64,000 bases of DNA from Mycteria americana (Eukaryota; Chordata; Aves; Ciconiiformes; Ciconiidae), in contig NC_134367.1 in NCBI RefSeq assembly GCF_035582795.1, forward strand, positions 5,938,062 to 6,002,061, given 5' to 3'. The position numbers and the translations under genes were made by a program. This document shows, piece by piece, positions 28,601 through 41,506 of this stretch; the stretch's first letter is position 1; each line of letters starts with the position of its first letter. Under the pieces are notes generated by a model. That model made no database searches. It saw nothing but the letters and a program-made list of their open reading frames with translations, and had not been told where the DNA came from.

Positions 28601-31600
28601 AAGGAGCAAAGTGGGTTAACCCTTTAATTGAGGACATTCACTTGGGTGAATGCCTCCCTCCTGGGTGACACAGCCAGCTTTGGACTTCCCTCCTCTTCCT
28701 AAGGGGACTTCAAGTCTGTAAGTTATTGCAGGTGGGGGATGTTCCCTCAAAGCCTCACTTGGCAGGAGGACAGTGTACCAGCCAGGGCTGAACCTCTAGC
28801 CAACGGCTAACATGTGCCCCTGTGGTGGGGTACACCATTACAGTCCTGGTGGCACCACACGGGAAAGCATTCCCTCAAAAAGTTTTCAATCTCCCCCTGC
28901 TTTGATTTCCGTCATTATTCTCCTGACGGAGTAAAAGTTGAATAAGGGTCACTGGATTCAGGCCTAGAGTAATATTCTTGTAGGCACTGAAATTGCTTCC
29001 TCAGCATGGAAAAGCAAGTCTGTCAGGAGCGGGTGAGCCTTGCCAACAGCCTCCTGGTGCACGGGATGGGGGAAAGGAGACCTCTGAAATCTCCGTCAGG
29101 AGCCCGTGGGCAAGGCTCTTATCCCACAACAAGTGTCACGAGCATGGCCAGTGCTCACACCCAGCAAACACTGTAGTTTTATAGGTCTTGGTGAGAAAAA
29201 AATGGGGTCCTGCATGCAGCTTGTTGTGACATGGTGCCCGGGAGAGGGACACCAATGCACCCTGAGATGCTTACTGAGGACAGGACCACCAGCAACCAGC
29301 CTTTGCTGGCGGCAAAGCAGGACCGTGGGTATTCTGCTGCTCACCCAGGCACTGCAGGCAACCTCCTACGGGCAGGGCTGTGCTAGCAGACCTCACTTCT
29401 TTATCGCCACTGCTATTGCCAATAATCATCATTAATGGGAACTGCGCTTTTCGCTCAAGAGTACCAGAATAAGAACAATGTGATTTTGGCAGAGCTACAT
29501 GAGACCTGAAAAGCCAGCCCACCTAAAGAGCCAGAGCACAACAAGGGTGTCATTAAACAGCTTCAGCCGCAGTTTAATCACTTAGGATTCTTAGATTCGT
29601 ATTTGCTAATTTGATATACTTACAAATATAGAGAAATCGCTGGGGTCCTGTGCTTTTTAAAAACGGCATAAGTGGATAAATCCATTTAATAGATGGCAGT
29701 AGAGCTAACCAGAAAGTGGGAAGCAGAAGCAGAACAGAAATGATTCTACCAGTAAAAGTTAAATTGCTGCAAACAGAATAGAAGAAAAACTGGAATTTAT
29801 TATTACAAAACTAAACCAACTCTCTATATTAAATATCCAAATGAATGTAATGATTAGAACCATGTTTCCAGCATGAATTTCCATGTCTATGAAAGCAGTC
29901 AGCCACACAAAGGAGACTTGCCCACAGTAGCCCAAAATCCTTTGTTTTAGCCACTCGATTTCACCGCCAAAATGCTTGTGGCAAGCAGCTCTCAGCATAG
30001 CTGAAATTAATGCACCTCTTGCAGCATTCACCCAGCACACTGCAGGTGTAACGTGGCTTACGGATCTTGAAATGCTTTGTGTCAGCATCTGGGGAATCCA
30101 CTGTACAACATGGTAAAGGCAAATATAATATACTTTAAACAGATAGGACAAGTAATGGTTCAGAGGAGAGCAGTATTATTTCCATTTATTGAGGGTCATA
30201 GCCTATATTCAGTGAACTGAACCACCCTTCTCTGTCCAGGGACTTAGAGCAGCTGTACTCTTAATACAAGTGTTCAGGTAAGCAGTATAAATCCTTGTCA
30301 AAGTTTTTATCCATACCACAATTACACATATACTAGCTTGCACGAAACTCTTGTTCCTATCCAATTCCAAAGGGTACAAAGCTGGGAATGGTGGAGGATG
30401 AGAGAATTAGAAACTCAGGGCAAAGAAAAAAAATCCTAAACGGTGATATTTTCTGGTTGAGAATTCCCCTTTCATCCTTCCATCCCCTTCCCATTGAGCA
30501 GTGTCACGGCTACCATTTGTAACAGGCAGAGAGCGCAAAGATATCTGACTTCAGGGGATTTGGCAAAGATTCTGGGCTTGAACCTAGCAGCAGATACAGA
30601 GCACTTGTAACATTCAAAACAGGCCCTCTCTTTCTTGACCTCTGTGATTTTTATTGCTTATCTGGGTATACATAATCATTTTAAGATGTCTCCCCTTACT
30701 TACCATAAAATAACCATGAATTATTTTTTAAAAGGTAGATAATAAACTTCGGAATAACTCTTAAATGTACCCAAGCAGACAAGGGGGAATATGTGGTTAC
30801 TGTCATGAAGGATAGCTTCTGGCAACTGATCTGAGAGAGCTGCTAATGATTTTAATTAGCTTTTGGAAGCACAATCCACCCATTCTGAAGCTGGTGCCCT
30901 GCTGCCAGTGACAATGCTTTGGAAGATCAACACCATAAAACATTTTCTGTAACGGGACTTCGTACAACTCCGCGCGTCACGCAAGGAGCGATTTGTCTCC
31001 CGCAGAATTGCAATAGGAAATCTGTAGCTGGAAGGTTTTCCAGCTGTGGACCTCCAGCAGGTAACGTGTTGTCCCCCGGGCAATTGGGGATTAATGACTA
31101 GGCACCGAGACCTGGCCCGGTCAGGTGCAAATCTGAAAATCAGGTTTTCCTCCTGGCAAATCATTTCACCTCCTTATTTATTTCATCTATTTAGGTTATA
31201 GGCTTTTCAGAGGGATGTTAATCTCTGCCTACATGTTTGTATAGTATGTAGTAAGGACTTAATCGCGGTTGGGGCTATTGGCCTACAGTAATAGGAACAG
31301 TGAAGTAGCAATAAATTGGGCAAAGCAGCAGTAGGTGCTGGTCCCTTGGAGGTGGTTTGGATAAGGTCCTCCACTGGAGGACCAAAGCTGGATCACAGTT
31401 AGCAGGGAACAGAGAACCTATTCTAGTGAGGAAAGTGCAATAGGAAAAGATATTTTAACTATTCAAAAAAATAAAAGGACATGAAGGACCTTTACCTGCA
31501 TTCTCCTTTGGAGTCTGGTGAACGTGTTAAAGTTTTGCGTGTCTGTACAGCCGTACCTGTGCTGGCCAGAGCTGGGAGCAGTCCTGCGGCCGTTCAGGGT

Positions 31601-32315
31601 CTGGCTGGCCTCAGGGTCAGGGCAGAGAGACAGCTATCTCTGCGTGTCCCACAGTCCGTCTCACTGAGGAGCCAGACCTGAGAGCTGAAAGGGGCTGAGA
31701 AATGCACGCGTACAAGAATGACGGGCAACTGCCCAGCCAGGCAGCTGGTTTGCAAAGGCAGGAACGTACAGCTTCCCAAAAACTGATCTCCTGCTGAGGT
31801 GCCTCAAGTCAGGCGATGAAAAGCAGAGGGACCCAAAAGCAGTAACATCTTTGGAGGCTTTCAGCATGTCCCAGCAAGACAGTTAGCAGAGCTTGATGGC
31901 CCACAGTACATGTAACGGCACAACTTTGCCATCCTCCAGCGCTTTCAACATCTCCGTTACAGCACACTTGGGAACAGGGTAGGACAACAGAGGACAAAGA
32001 CAGAGATGCCTCTGTGCACAACAGGTAATAGCTGCTGCCCTCCCAGCCTGCAAGGGAATTTGAAGTATTCCAGAAGAGACGAGGAGGAATCAGCAGATGC
32101 AGAGGTGGAGCCACCAACGATTTTAAGTGCAGCAGGACTTCGTGCTGACTGGTGGAATCTTAGATAGGTAGATATTGAACGTGTTATCATTTAAAACAGA
32201 TCAGATCAAAGATAAGAGGAATTGACCAGAATTTTCACTGAAAATGCAAATGAAAGCTGGGCTGAGTATTTTCTATAACTTAGAAAGAGTTTGGGTAACT
32301 TTTATACCCTCTATT
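19693..32315. other. Intergenic, no gene or dated repeat recognised
   Basis: About 12.6 kb without a supportable gene. The longest open frames (25789-26313, 174 codons +; 24479-24907, 142 codons +; 29759-30151, 130 codons -) have no recognisable domain, and no splice-bounded conserved exon was found. Two AT-rich pockets carry homeodomain-type ATTA clusters (25660-25685 and 30842-30860). In a desert downstream of CDC5L this could include conserved regulatory elements, but only cross-species comparison can show it. Confidence 0.5.
30842..30860. promoter_or_regulatory. ATTA dyad (candidate homeodomain site)
   Basis: GCTAAT at 30842-30847 and ATTAGC at 30855-30860 form an inverted pair, with a further TAAT-type core between them. 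Paired ATTA cores are typical of homeodomain-bound enhancers. The call is only a motif observation in AT-rich DNA and may be chance. Confidence 0.25.
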
Positions 32316-32366
32316 ATAAATCACTGGGACCAGAGCACATGTTTAAGTACTTTGCCGAATCAGGGC
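32316..32366. repeat. Partial copy of the palindromic CCCTGATTCA family
   Basis: The segment TAAGTACTTTGCCGAATCAG (32344-32363), followed by GG, matches 19 of 22 bases of the right end of the element at 14814-14953. Upstream, ATCACTGGGACCAGAGCACATG fits the interior of that family as I know it. The left end is not recognisable, so the copy appears truncated or decayed. Confidence 0.55.
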
Positions 32367-33571
32367 CGCTATGAATAAGAGCCTGGCAATGCTCCCTGTT
32401 AATGAGCTTCCAGGAAATGTACAATTGTTTTTAGAAGAAGTCTAATGAAGACAGATTTGTATGAGATCTCATTTGATGCAGCCAGAAAACCCAAACTCAT
32501 CAACCAAACAAAAGCTTGGGAGTCATTTTTTTTTTGGTGTCTGATTATACTTCCAGGAGCGCTGGTGTGTAATGCTTTCAAACTTTCATTGAACTTTACT
32601 CTCTCACTCCAGGCGATTACTTTTCCTTGATGTCTGATGTTGAATGATATACGTGCACCTGCGTGATAATGGCTGGTTAGATATATCTTTACCGAGCTGG
32701 GAAAACCCAGAACGTCACCTCTACACTTAACCATTTTATTTCTTTTATGGCTCTGGTATGGATCCCTTCTCTAAAAGCTACTGGTGGAGCTTACATTTGT
32801 CAGGGGAAATGTGGGTGTTTTATCATACCAGCTGTTTAAAGTCTCCTACAACTTTGCAAACTGCTTTAAGAGTCCTTGCTTTTATCACTGCCCAAACTTC
32901 CAAGCAGTCACCAGAACAAAGGAAAGAACAGCTGGGAAGTTTTAAAAGCAGCAATGTTCGCCATTTCACTCAGGTTTACACACAACAATTAATAAAACTT
33001 TCCCTCCTCTTCCACCCCATCTGAGTGTGCAGTCACTTCGGAACAGGACTTCTTGCCGGCCCCTTCCACTGGATTTCAGCAGTTATAGCCCCCTATTCCA
33101 AAACAGCAATTACTATTATTATCATTTCACATCCATATTGTGCTAGTGTCCCGGCATCAACCTGCTAAGAGACAGTGTGCTCACCGTATAATTTTTTATT
33201 AAGCATAAGCAAATCTTCTGGTCTTTCATTCATCTGAAGAAGAAATCCTGCAGGGGAGCAGGAATACAGCACGCAGGGCCAAGGGAGGCGAGAGGCACCT
33301 CGCCTCACTTCAGCCATCTAGAAGTTAAGTATCTCGCATAGGCGAATCATATGGGCTCCACCTACAGCCAACACAAAGCCTCGGGGCCTCCAAAGGGTGA
33401 TTTATCTCGGCTGCCTCGGACACCTCTCTTAGCATGGGATGAATCATCCCCTGACCCTCTCCCGCTCTCTCTACCAACTAGAGAAGGATATCTGGCATGA
33501 GCCAAACTTGCAAGCAGTTGCAGTTAGGTCAGGCAAATCCCGTCTGGGCACCACGGTGGTCTGTCCAGCCT

Positions 33572-33597
33572 GGCTTTCCGTCAGGCTTTCCGTCAGC
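33572..33597 (+). repeat. 12-bp tandem duplication
   Basis: The 12-base unit GGCTTTCCGTCA occurs twice in direct succession. This is a simple local duplication with no evident function. Confidence 0.8.
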
Positions 33598-34889
33598 GGA
33601 CAATGATGGATGCTCTGCAAGGATGCGAAACAAAGAGCCTCACCGAGATCCGTAACATACGGGGCTGTGCAGTAATAAAGTGTGAAGAAAATTGCTTCCT
33701 TCCCCTCTGTGGTGATTAGTGCATGCTCTGAAGTAGGAGGGCTGGATTGATGGCCGTTGTAATTTTATCCCAACTGAAGCTGCTGGAGTAGATTTGAGAG
33801 GTGGAAATAGTGCTGCGGATCCCTCAAAGATGATGCAGGGTCTTCCGAAAGGACCCAGAGGCTTGAAAGGGTGCTTGTAGGAAAACCAGATTGTGGGATT
33901 TTAAAGGGAAATAGCGGTGATCATGTTTTCACACAGTACACGCTTGGAGACATATCTGCAGCAGATACAATTCTGAGTATTTCCTAAAGGCACTTAGGGA
34001 TCTTAACTCCCACTAAATACAAATACAGATGTTGAAATAACTGGGTTTTATCCTTTCTCTGACAATTAATGCCAGGACTGGTGGCTTTGGCCTTTTTGCT
34101 CTGCTCAGGGCATCCCCACAGCTGCTGTTCTCCACCCCAGCGGGACACTCTCCATGCCATGAATTGGGTGCTCCCTCTGCCAGGTGAGATGGGTCCTTTA
34201 TTCGCACGATAGCCCCATCCAGCTGCAGCTGCAGCAGGGATCTTCCAGGGATGAGATGCCCTCACTCAGACCTGGTGAGGGACCTGGTGAGTCCCCCAAG
34301 ATGTTCTGCTCCCCATGCCCTGGGTTAATGCCATCTGCTCCCCGTGGTGACCTCCCATATGCCACCGGAGGAAGGGACAGCCGAATCTAGCCCGAGACCT
34401 TGGCCGTTCAGCAGAGCAGCGTTTCACCCTGGCAGCTGTGGCCACACAGACTCGCGGCATTAACAGGCGTTATTGCAAGGAAAAACACTCAAAGCACGTT
34501 AAGCAACACAAGGTACCTGTGTTTCCCAGCCGAGACTTTTCCAAGGTAGTGGCAGCGACACTTCCGACAGACGCCGTTTACAAATCATTATTAACAAAAC
34601 AAAGCACTTTAAAGAGAGTCACCCCAGGGCACTCTGGCCTCTGTTAAAACAGACTTTTCAAAAACATTTATGGACTTAAATAAAACTCATTTCAGAACGC
34701 CAGCGAAATTGCCTCCAGGTTTTACCCTGGCTTTGCCACCAGTCTAGTCCTTAAAATTACTCACCGGGAAAGGGAAAGGTTTTTTTCCCCGCTAAAGGGT
34801 TCCCGTGTGTGCTGCTCGGCTGTGAGAGTCTTGCCAGAATGCGGCTGGCCAGATGCGGGTGGCTGAGATTTGATGCAGTGTATATACCA

Positions 34890-35105
34890 GATTGTCATTA
34901 TTGTTATTACTATTATTGTTATTATTATATGTATTACAGCCTTGCCCCAAAGTTTGCACAGGCAAAGGACAGGAGTTAGAAATGCTATAGCAGAGGGGCC
35001 GAGACAGAGTGAGATCAAATGATTTGCCCCGGGACACACAGGAGGTCGGTGGCAGAGCTGGGAAATGAGCTCAGCTTTCCTGAGACCCAAACCGGCCTCT
35101 TTAAA
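34890..35105 (-). mobile_element. Ancient amniote SINE relic (MIR/CORE-like), antisense
   Basis: The right part reads AAATGATTTGCCCCGGGACA, then CACAGGAGGTCGGTGGCAGA and GCTGGGAA...CCTGAGACC. It is an antisense version of the '...tgacttgcccaaggtcacacag...gtggcagagc...' module found in MIR/CORE-type SINEs and related sauropsid repeats. The left part is an ATT-rich microsatellite (about 34895-34932) followed by TGTATTACAG, which fits the (ATT)n end of such elements. Divergence is high, so insertion is old. Exact family assignment needs a repeat library. Confidence 0.6.
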
Positions 35106-35442
35106 ACAGGTCTAACTACAACATTTTGAAGGTGTCCATCACACTGGCATCCAAGCTCCTGTCCCAGGAGCCCAACCTGCACATAAACCACTGTGCTCTG
35201 GAAGCAGTTCTTTATCCCTCTGCCAGTAAATGCAAAAACCTCATTAATAAGAGTGGGAGAAATGGTTGCAGAAATGCATTTGCTGGTAACTTTCACTCTC
35301 TAGCTCATATTGTTAACACACCCGGCTCCAAATGCTGGATGGCAGATGGAAATACTCATTGGCCTGATGGATTTATGGATGTCTGAATCCTTGTGGCAGT
35401 ACATATTGCCTTCAGAACAACATTTTCTTCACAGTGAGCCAA

Positions 35443-35504
35443 GTCCTGGTGCAGTTGAAGTTATTGGAAGTTTTGCCACTAACTTTAATGGGATCAGGAT
35501 TTGG
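35443..35504. repeat. Ancient palindromic repeat fragment, second copy
   Basis: GTCCTGGTGCAGTTGAAGTT, then ATTGGAAGTTTTGCC, then ACTAACTTTAATGGGATCAG form an imperfect hairpin: the CTGG/AAGT/ATTGG arm on the left pairs with the ACTTTAATGGGATCAGGA arm on the right. The same layout is seen at 15733-15793. It matches a non-coding palindromic family common in reptiles and birds; no coding capacity. Confidence 0.6.
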
Positions 35505-38500
35505 ATTTGTGTCTGCAGATACAAAATAACCCGATATTGCAAATTTGGAAAGCAAGAGTTGAATTAAATGGGGTGAGACTGAGGAAGAAGAGAGAGAAAA
35601 AGTGAAGCTCTGGTAAGATTTAGGATCGAGTTTTGCCCCATCTCCGTGTCTCCTTGTTCTGAAGGAGGTAGTCCCACGACCACGCAGATGGTATGAGCAG
35701 ATCAGCATTCGGCCCAGGAAGAAATGTTTTTTCATCTGCAGGCAAGTAGCTGTAACCCCAGCCTGAACCACTGGTGACCAAGAGCTGTTACTTGTGTGAC
35801 ACTTGGCTGGTGCACTGCATGAAACCAGGTGTTGGTCTCTGCCGGGTTTCCAGCAGATAATTGTCTACACCGTATAAAGATTCTTAAATCCAAGTATAAG
35901 ATGGACACACTGCTATATATAGTGGGGGACTGAACTGGACAGGGAACTTTGGCCTGAGAACAGTCCAAACACTTTCTTTGAAATAAATCTGTAGAAGAGA
36001 TAAGAGGTAGGAGCAGGAACAATTGATCAAAGAGTTTTAGGTAAGACAAGCCCAGGCTTGAACAATCCCATGACACAGACCCCAGGACATGGCAGTAGTC
36101 CTCTTTTTTCCTCTTGCCTCCTCCCCTGAAAGAGTTGGCCTGGGAGGCATTGCTTACCGCAAGTGTTTCTGGTTGGGCAAATACCAAGAAGCACAAGACA
36201 CTTCAGACAACTGACTCTTCTGGGGTGATTTCTAGCATATTTGGCATAAAGGCATGGTTATAAAACTCACAACAATCTAAATTGATACCCTGGTGGCAGA
36301 CAGGGGGGGAGGATGCTGCTTTGGTGTGTGCTCATGCTACCAGAGAATTGCAGCACTAACACACAACAAGCAAAGGCTGGAGATGTCCGACAGGTCCCAG
36401 AAGTCTGTGCTCAGTTGTGGTGAGCAACACCATTTCCAGGCTGAGAAGTGAAAGGATGCATGTGGCGAATTGGCTCTTTACGACACTCGGCGTTTCTTTT
36501 AACTCTTTTGCCGGTGATGGGGTTTTATGTTCACAAGATACCGCAGCATGTGAAGGTGGGTTTCGCAGTCAAAGCAAACCGACGTGAGCTGATAACATCT
36601 GGACTCGGGTCCTGACCTTGCCTTGGTGATTTTGAGGCTGCTCTGAAACCACCAGGAAAGCTACAGATGCATTTAGTGGGGCAAGGGTGGTGTGTCACCT
36701 CCTGCGAGTCACCTCCCTCCCAGGGAAGAAGAACACTTTACCTAAAAACTATTTCAGAAGCTGAAGCAAAGACCATCCACCAAGTTCGCTGAACATCTTC
36801 AATCTAGCTAGAGAGGAAAAACCCGTTGAGCGCAAGTCTTTTCACAGCTCTGCCTTGAAAGGGGAGACGAAATCCTTCCTCCTGAGCTGCTCAGCTCAGC
36901 CAGATCCAGCTGCGAGCTCGCAGCCGCTCTCCTCCCCAGGAAGAGCGAGATAGCATTGCGGAAATCGCCGCCCGTGGCTGATTACACAAGGCAGGTGTGA
37001 TGCCAAGAACATCGTCACCCGCTTCACTTGCCAAGTACCTGGATGCAGCATGAACAATCGCATCCTGCAGATAGCTCCGTCAGCCGATGAGCACATTCCC
37101 CTTGGAGATAGGATGACTGAACATGCAAACTAATGTGCTTGTGAGCCTTTCATGTGCAGAGCTGGAACAGATGTTTAAAGATCATCCTCTGGCACTGGGA
37201 AAGTGTCTAGGAGGCCCTGGATAGGAGTTTTCTTGGCACACTTTTTTTTTTTCAGATGAGCTGAAGGAGGAAAGTTCCTGTTAGTGATTATTTTCTGTCT
37301 GTGAGCAAAAGGCTTAGGATGTGTGTGAGCAAAAGGCTTAGGATGTGTGCCCCAGCTCACGTGTCAGGGAATGCCAACCAGGCAAATGCAGCTTTCCTCT
37401 TCCCTGTGGGTCCCTATCTCTCAGGAAGCTTTACAAAGATCCGTAAGACATCATTTTTGGTGACACCAGCAATTAAAAACATGCAGCTGGAAGCGCCTCA
37501 CACTTCCCCTGACAGTGCTCCACGCAAACGCGAATCACAGGTGACGCCCACAAGAATCTCAGCCAACAATAATAGGGATTTATGCAGAAATTATGCTGAA
37601 TCTTAGAAAAAAATGCTGGTGCAAGTGTGTTCTCGAGGGCTGGCCCCAGACATTACAGGAAGACACTTCGAATTGCAGGGTTATGGACCCCGTTGCATAT
37701 GGTGGTCAGTCTCTTCAGTAAGACTTCTCCAACTTGACCGCTCCCTTCTCCTCAATAACTAAGGCGGAGTTATAGCAGACTTGCCTCCCAGATGCCTTGA
37801 TGAAAAGTAAGTTGGCCCTTGTGATAACTAGACCCTTGCCAACACCACACGAGTGCGAAGCTTTGCATTGCCCCGCGATTCTCCCGCCAGCCCAGCCCTG
37901 GGTTTGTTTTGGGATGCAGCGATGGTGGGCATGGGCACAGGCAACTCAGCACAGAGATGGCCTTTAGGACACAAACTGGAGGATGCAACTCCTGCATTCA
38001 GTGGGATCTGTCCTCAGAGCTCGTCAGGAGACTATGACCCTGTCCTGATGTGTAAGTGAGGGCAGAGCATTTGAGAACCATCATTACGTGACGCTGGTGG
38101 CCAGAGATGGCAACTGCAGGTCACCCAAGCTCTAGAAGATATGACTACTTATTTGGGCACCTAGAAGGTGAACCCAACTGATGCTGGGTGAGGAGCTCAC
38201 TGGAACTCTGGCCTGATCTTCCTCTGACTCTGTTCTCCATGTGCAGAGGGGGGATGTCCGCAGCCCCTTTCTTGTCCGTCTCCTTGCATGCTCCCCGGTG
38301 TATGGGCTCTCTCCAGCTGTGGTTACATTTGATTTGCAGGTTGCTGAGACTTTAAAATTCCTATTTGCCGTTTTTACTGAATAGTCACAAGCACAGCAAT
38401 CAGGATCACATCCAGCCAAAGTCTGTATTCCTGCTATGAAACTCTATAGTAACAATCGAAGCCGTCTTTCTGAGGACTGCCCTATCCCACCATGAAATAA

Positions 38501-38970
38501 GGCCTGCAGGGCACCATCACATGCTGCAAAACCTACCGGGGCAAGTCCTGTTTAATCAATGAGGTTTTTTTTGTAGGGCAGCTAAAGTGTCTTTGACTCA
38601 CTTGATGGGTTTGGCTAGCTTACTGCGGAGCTACCTATCTTTAAACAAGGAGGACCATTTATCCTGAGGGTCTGATCTAGAGCCACTGCAAAGCACTACG
38701 ACCCTTTTAACTGATTACACGGAGCTGGGAAAAGACCCCTACTGACTGCTGCAAAAATTTAGACCTTCTTTTTCATGTTGTTGTTGAGTAGAGACAGAAA
38801 AGATGCAGACATAGATAAATGGGGCATAAAAAGACATTTTTCTAGTATAGATTGGAACACCACGGGAAAAAACTCACCCACTCCCTCTTCTTAATTTATC
38901 GGTGATGTGTTTCCAACACCTGCTTTTGGTAAAGAGATATTTCACTGTTAAGTTGTAAGGGGAAACCTAG
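35505..38970. other. Intergenic, no gene seen
   Basis: Nothing identifiable except an exact 24-bp tandem duplication at 37301-37348. A 154-codon open frame on the - strand (35732-36196) has no recognisable domain. The stretch around 36895-36985 is somewhat richer in CpG but too short and weak to call an island. Confidence 0.5.
37301..37348 (+). repeat. Exact 24-bp tandem duplication
   Basis: The 24-base unit beginning GTGAGCAAAAGGCTTAGGAT occurs twice without a mismatch (37301-37324, 37325-37348). Perfect identity suggests a recent slippage or duplication event, or an assembly artefact. Confidence 0.92.
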
Positions 38971-38980
38971 CATTGAATGG

Positions 38981-39016
38981 CCATCAAAGTTAAAGGGAGT
39001 TTTGCCCCAGGTTTCA
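38981..39016. repeat. Possible half of a palindromic ancient repeat
   Basis: CCATCAAAGTTAAAGGGAGT followed by TTTGCCCCAGG resembles one arm of the palindromic family at 35443-35504. The stretch is short and the second arm is missing, so this is tentative. Confidence 0.3.
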
Positions 39017-39194
39017 AAAGAAGGACAGAGCCCCAAAATAGGCTTGTTACAACTACTAATAAAAACGGTTGCTCTCAGCTCGTGTTGGTAAAACAGTGAT
39101 TTCTCTCCCACTCTTCTGGATTTTGTTTTTACCAATGGAGCTATATCATTGTAACTTCGTTTGCAGCCTCGTTGAACGTGGAGTTTAATTCATT

Positions 39195-39250
39195 AATGTT
39201 TATAAAGTGCTTTAAGATCTGCAGCTGGATAAGTGCTAAATAGTCTTATT
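39195..39250 (+). mobile_element. MIR-like SINE 3' portion
   Basis: AATGTTTATAAAGTGCTTTA and AGATCTGCAGCTGGATAAGT, then GCTAAATAGTCTTATT, follow the order of the 3' region of MIR-type SINEs (TAAAGCGCTTTGAGATC...TATAAGTGC...TTATT). The flanking DNA (39140-39420) is AT-rich with several ATTAA and AACCACA motifs and may include conserved non-coding sequence. Confidence 0.45.
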
Positions 39251-40384
39251 GCTGCAATACAGATGAATTTGCTTATCTCTCATGTAAATCAGCTTAAAAC
39301 ATTACCCTTAAATTAACAGCTCTGGGGTTAACAATAGGCTCAACCACACACTAAACTGCGGCACTTATCATATCACAACATTACCCTTATTAATTACACG
39401 CCCTGCTGTGGTTTTTGGACTGAAATCAGCTACACTTCAGATACGGGCAGCCGGACAGCGCCGGGAGGAAAGCGTTTGTAACTGCACGACACATATGTTA
39501 ATCATGAAATTAAACAGATGGCCCAGTCACTCATCAGTGAAAGTCCACCAGGGGCTGTAAGAAAGAAGGAGATTTCCTACGTAACATAACAATTTGGACA
39601 TCAGAAGGTTTCGAATTACAAGATTTTTCTTTATCCTCCACCTGAAACTTTTAAGGGGTAATGTCAGGGAATTTCATCCAGACTTCAGATACTAATCTAG
39701 TTTTATGCTGGTTTGATCTGTCTGTTGAGAGCTGGCAGCCAGCTCTGCCGACTCCACGTAAGCGTACACCATGCAGCAGATGGACCGGCCCTTCGCAGCC
39801 ACAGAGATGCGTCTGGAGCTTGCAAATCCCCCCTGCCTCCAGAAACCCTCGCACGTGATGAGCTCGTAAAAGAGCTAGACCCAGCACTCACCGCATCATG
39901 CGCCAGCGCGACGGCTTTAGGGGCTGAGATGCTGAGGAGCAGGAGCAAGCATTCACTTGTTGGTCATCCGCGCATTTCCACTGAAGCCGCGAGTGTCAGA
40001 TCTAACGCTAAACCTGGTTTCAGGCCGTGTAACCACTAAGCTCACGTCAAACTCACTCTGCAAGTTTTGCTTACTCTAAGTAGCATGCACAAGTAATACC
40101 TACTGCGGTATTGCCTGGTGTAAAATGGTAAAAATGGGATAATGGGCTCAATTAAGATTAAAAGTCGATTTATGTCTGGATTCTCCATCCTTCTTCACTT
40201 ATAGACATGAAAGGGATGATTATCAATATTTTTAAATGCCTTTCTGGCAATGGTTAGCAGTTCTAACCAAAGTCAGGGCTCTGATGCACACGTGCATGGT
40301 AGAGACAGCTTGTACACAGAATGATTTACAATCTAAGAGGACACCAAAGAAGGACTAGATGAAGGGAAGAAAGGGTTATTATCC

Positions 40385-40590
40385 TCAGAGCACCTACAGT
40401 CAAACTTTCGGTGGTATTTAAATGCCTACTGGTGTTTTCAAAACTTGACATCTAATTCCCTTTGAAAACCTGTTCCAGATTTACAGAAGTGGTCAGCTCT
40501 CCCAACTGGAGATACATTTTCAAAAGAGCTCAGATCCTAAGTAGACAACGGGTGGATTTTCAGAAGTGCCCAGTGTGGGGCTTTGGGATG
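40385..40590. repeat. Ancient palindromic repeat (TTTTCAGAAGTGC type)
   Basis: Repeated TTTTCAAAA / TTTTCAGAAGTGCCCAG / GCTCAGATCCTAAGT motifs and an opening GAGCACCTACAG correspond to an old sauropsid family with inverted ends of the 'ATTTTCAGAAGTGCT' kind. The copy is strongly decayed; edges are approximate. It encodes nothing. Confidence 0.4.
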
Positions 40591-41506
40591 TTTTGGAAAA
40601 ATGGGAATAAGATTCAAAACGTGCACTGAGAGTATGAAAAGCCAGGTTTACACAGCCTCTATCAGTGGCAGCTTAAGATTGTATGCTTGGACTTGTCTGG
40701 ACTTAATTAAAAGCCTTTCTATGAAGAAATTAATTTTAACTTTATTTAAGCAAGTATCTACCATCTTCCTCTTCTGCAACACAGAAAACCATGGATAGCC
40801 TTTTCTTCCCATCACATCGAGTTTCCTACACAGAACAGTTTGGGGAAATAAGAGATTTTTTTCTCTGTTTAATAATTACAGAAAGAGGATTCTTATTTTA
40901 TTATATTTTATTCCCAGGTCATCTTAATTTTTTCAGTTTCTTTCTGAATCCTGAAACTTTTCATTTATCTGTGTTCCTTTTAGAACTGACTGAGATTTAA
41001 TGGAAGCCTTAGAGTTTTTATTTCAAAAATATCAATGAGTATGAAAAAAATGCTCATTTTACTTATATTTTCCATGTGCAATAAAATGATTTCACAATGA
41101 GCCCAAATTAGAGAGCGTTTCAGGAAAACAGAGCTGGGAAATGCAGAACAAGACATATGTATGAACTTTTTTCACACACCCACTACAGGCACAATATTGA
41201 TTTGAATTTTTGCCATTTTTCTTTCAACTAGAACAAAAAATTCTAGGTCTGCTATTGAAACATAACCTAGCTATTCTTTTGCCAAGAAAAGACCACGTAG
41301 TGGATTTGCCCAGTAATAATATCAGCTCAAAAACTATCATGGCCAGATCAGTGTCTCGTATTGGGCTCTCTGGGTCCTACATAGGTGCCCCAGTAAGTGG
41401 CCCAAGGTCTCAGATTGGGGTCCCATGGACCATGAAATCCCAGGGGAGAACATTTCACCTTTCTTAAAGGTTGATCTCTGCAGAGCCTTGAGCTTCACTG
41501 GACACT

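Noticed and set aside
29759..30151. 130-codon minus-strand frame
   Set aside because: Hydrophobic AT-driven composition, no known domain, no initiation or promoter context.
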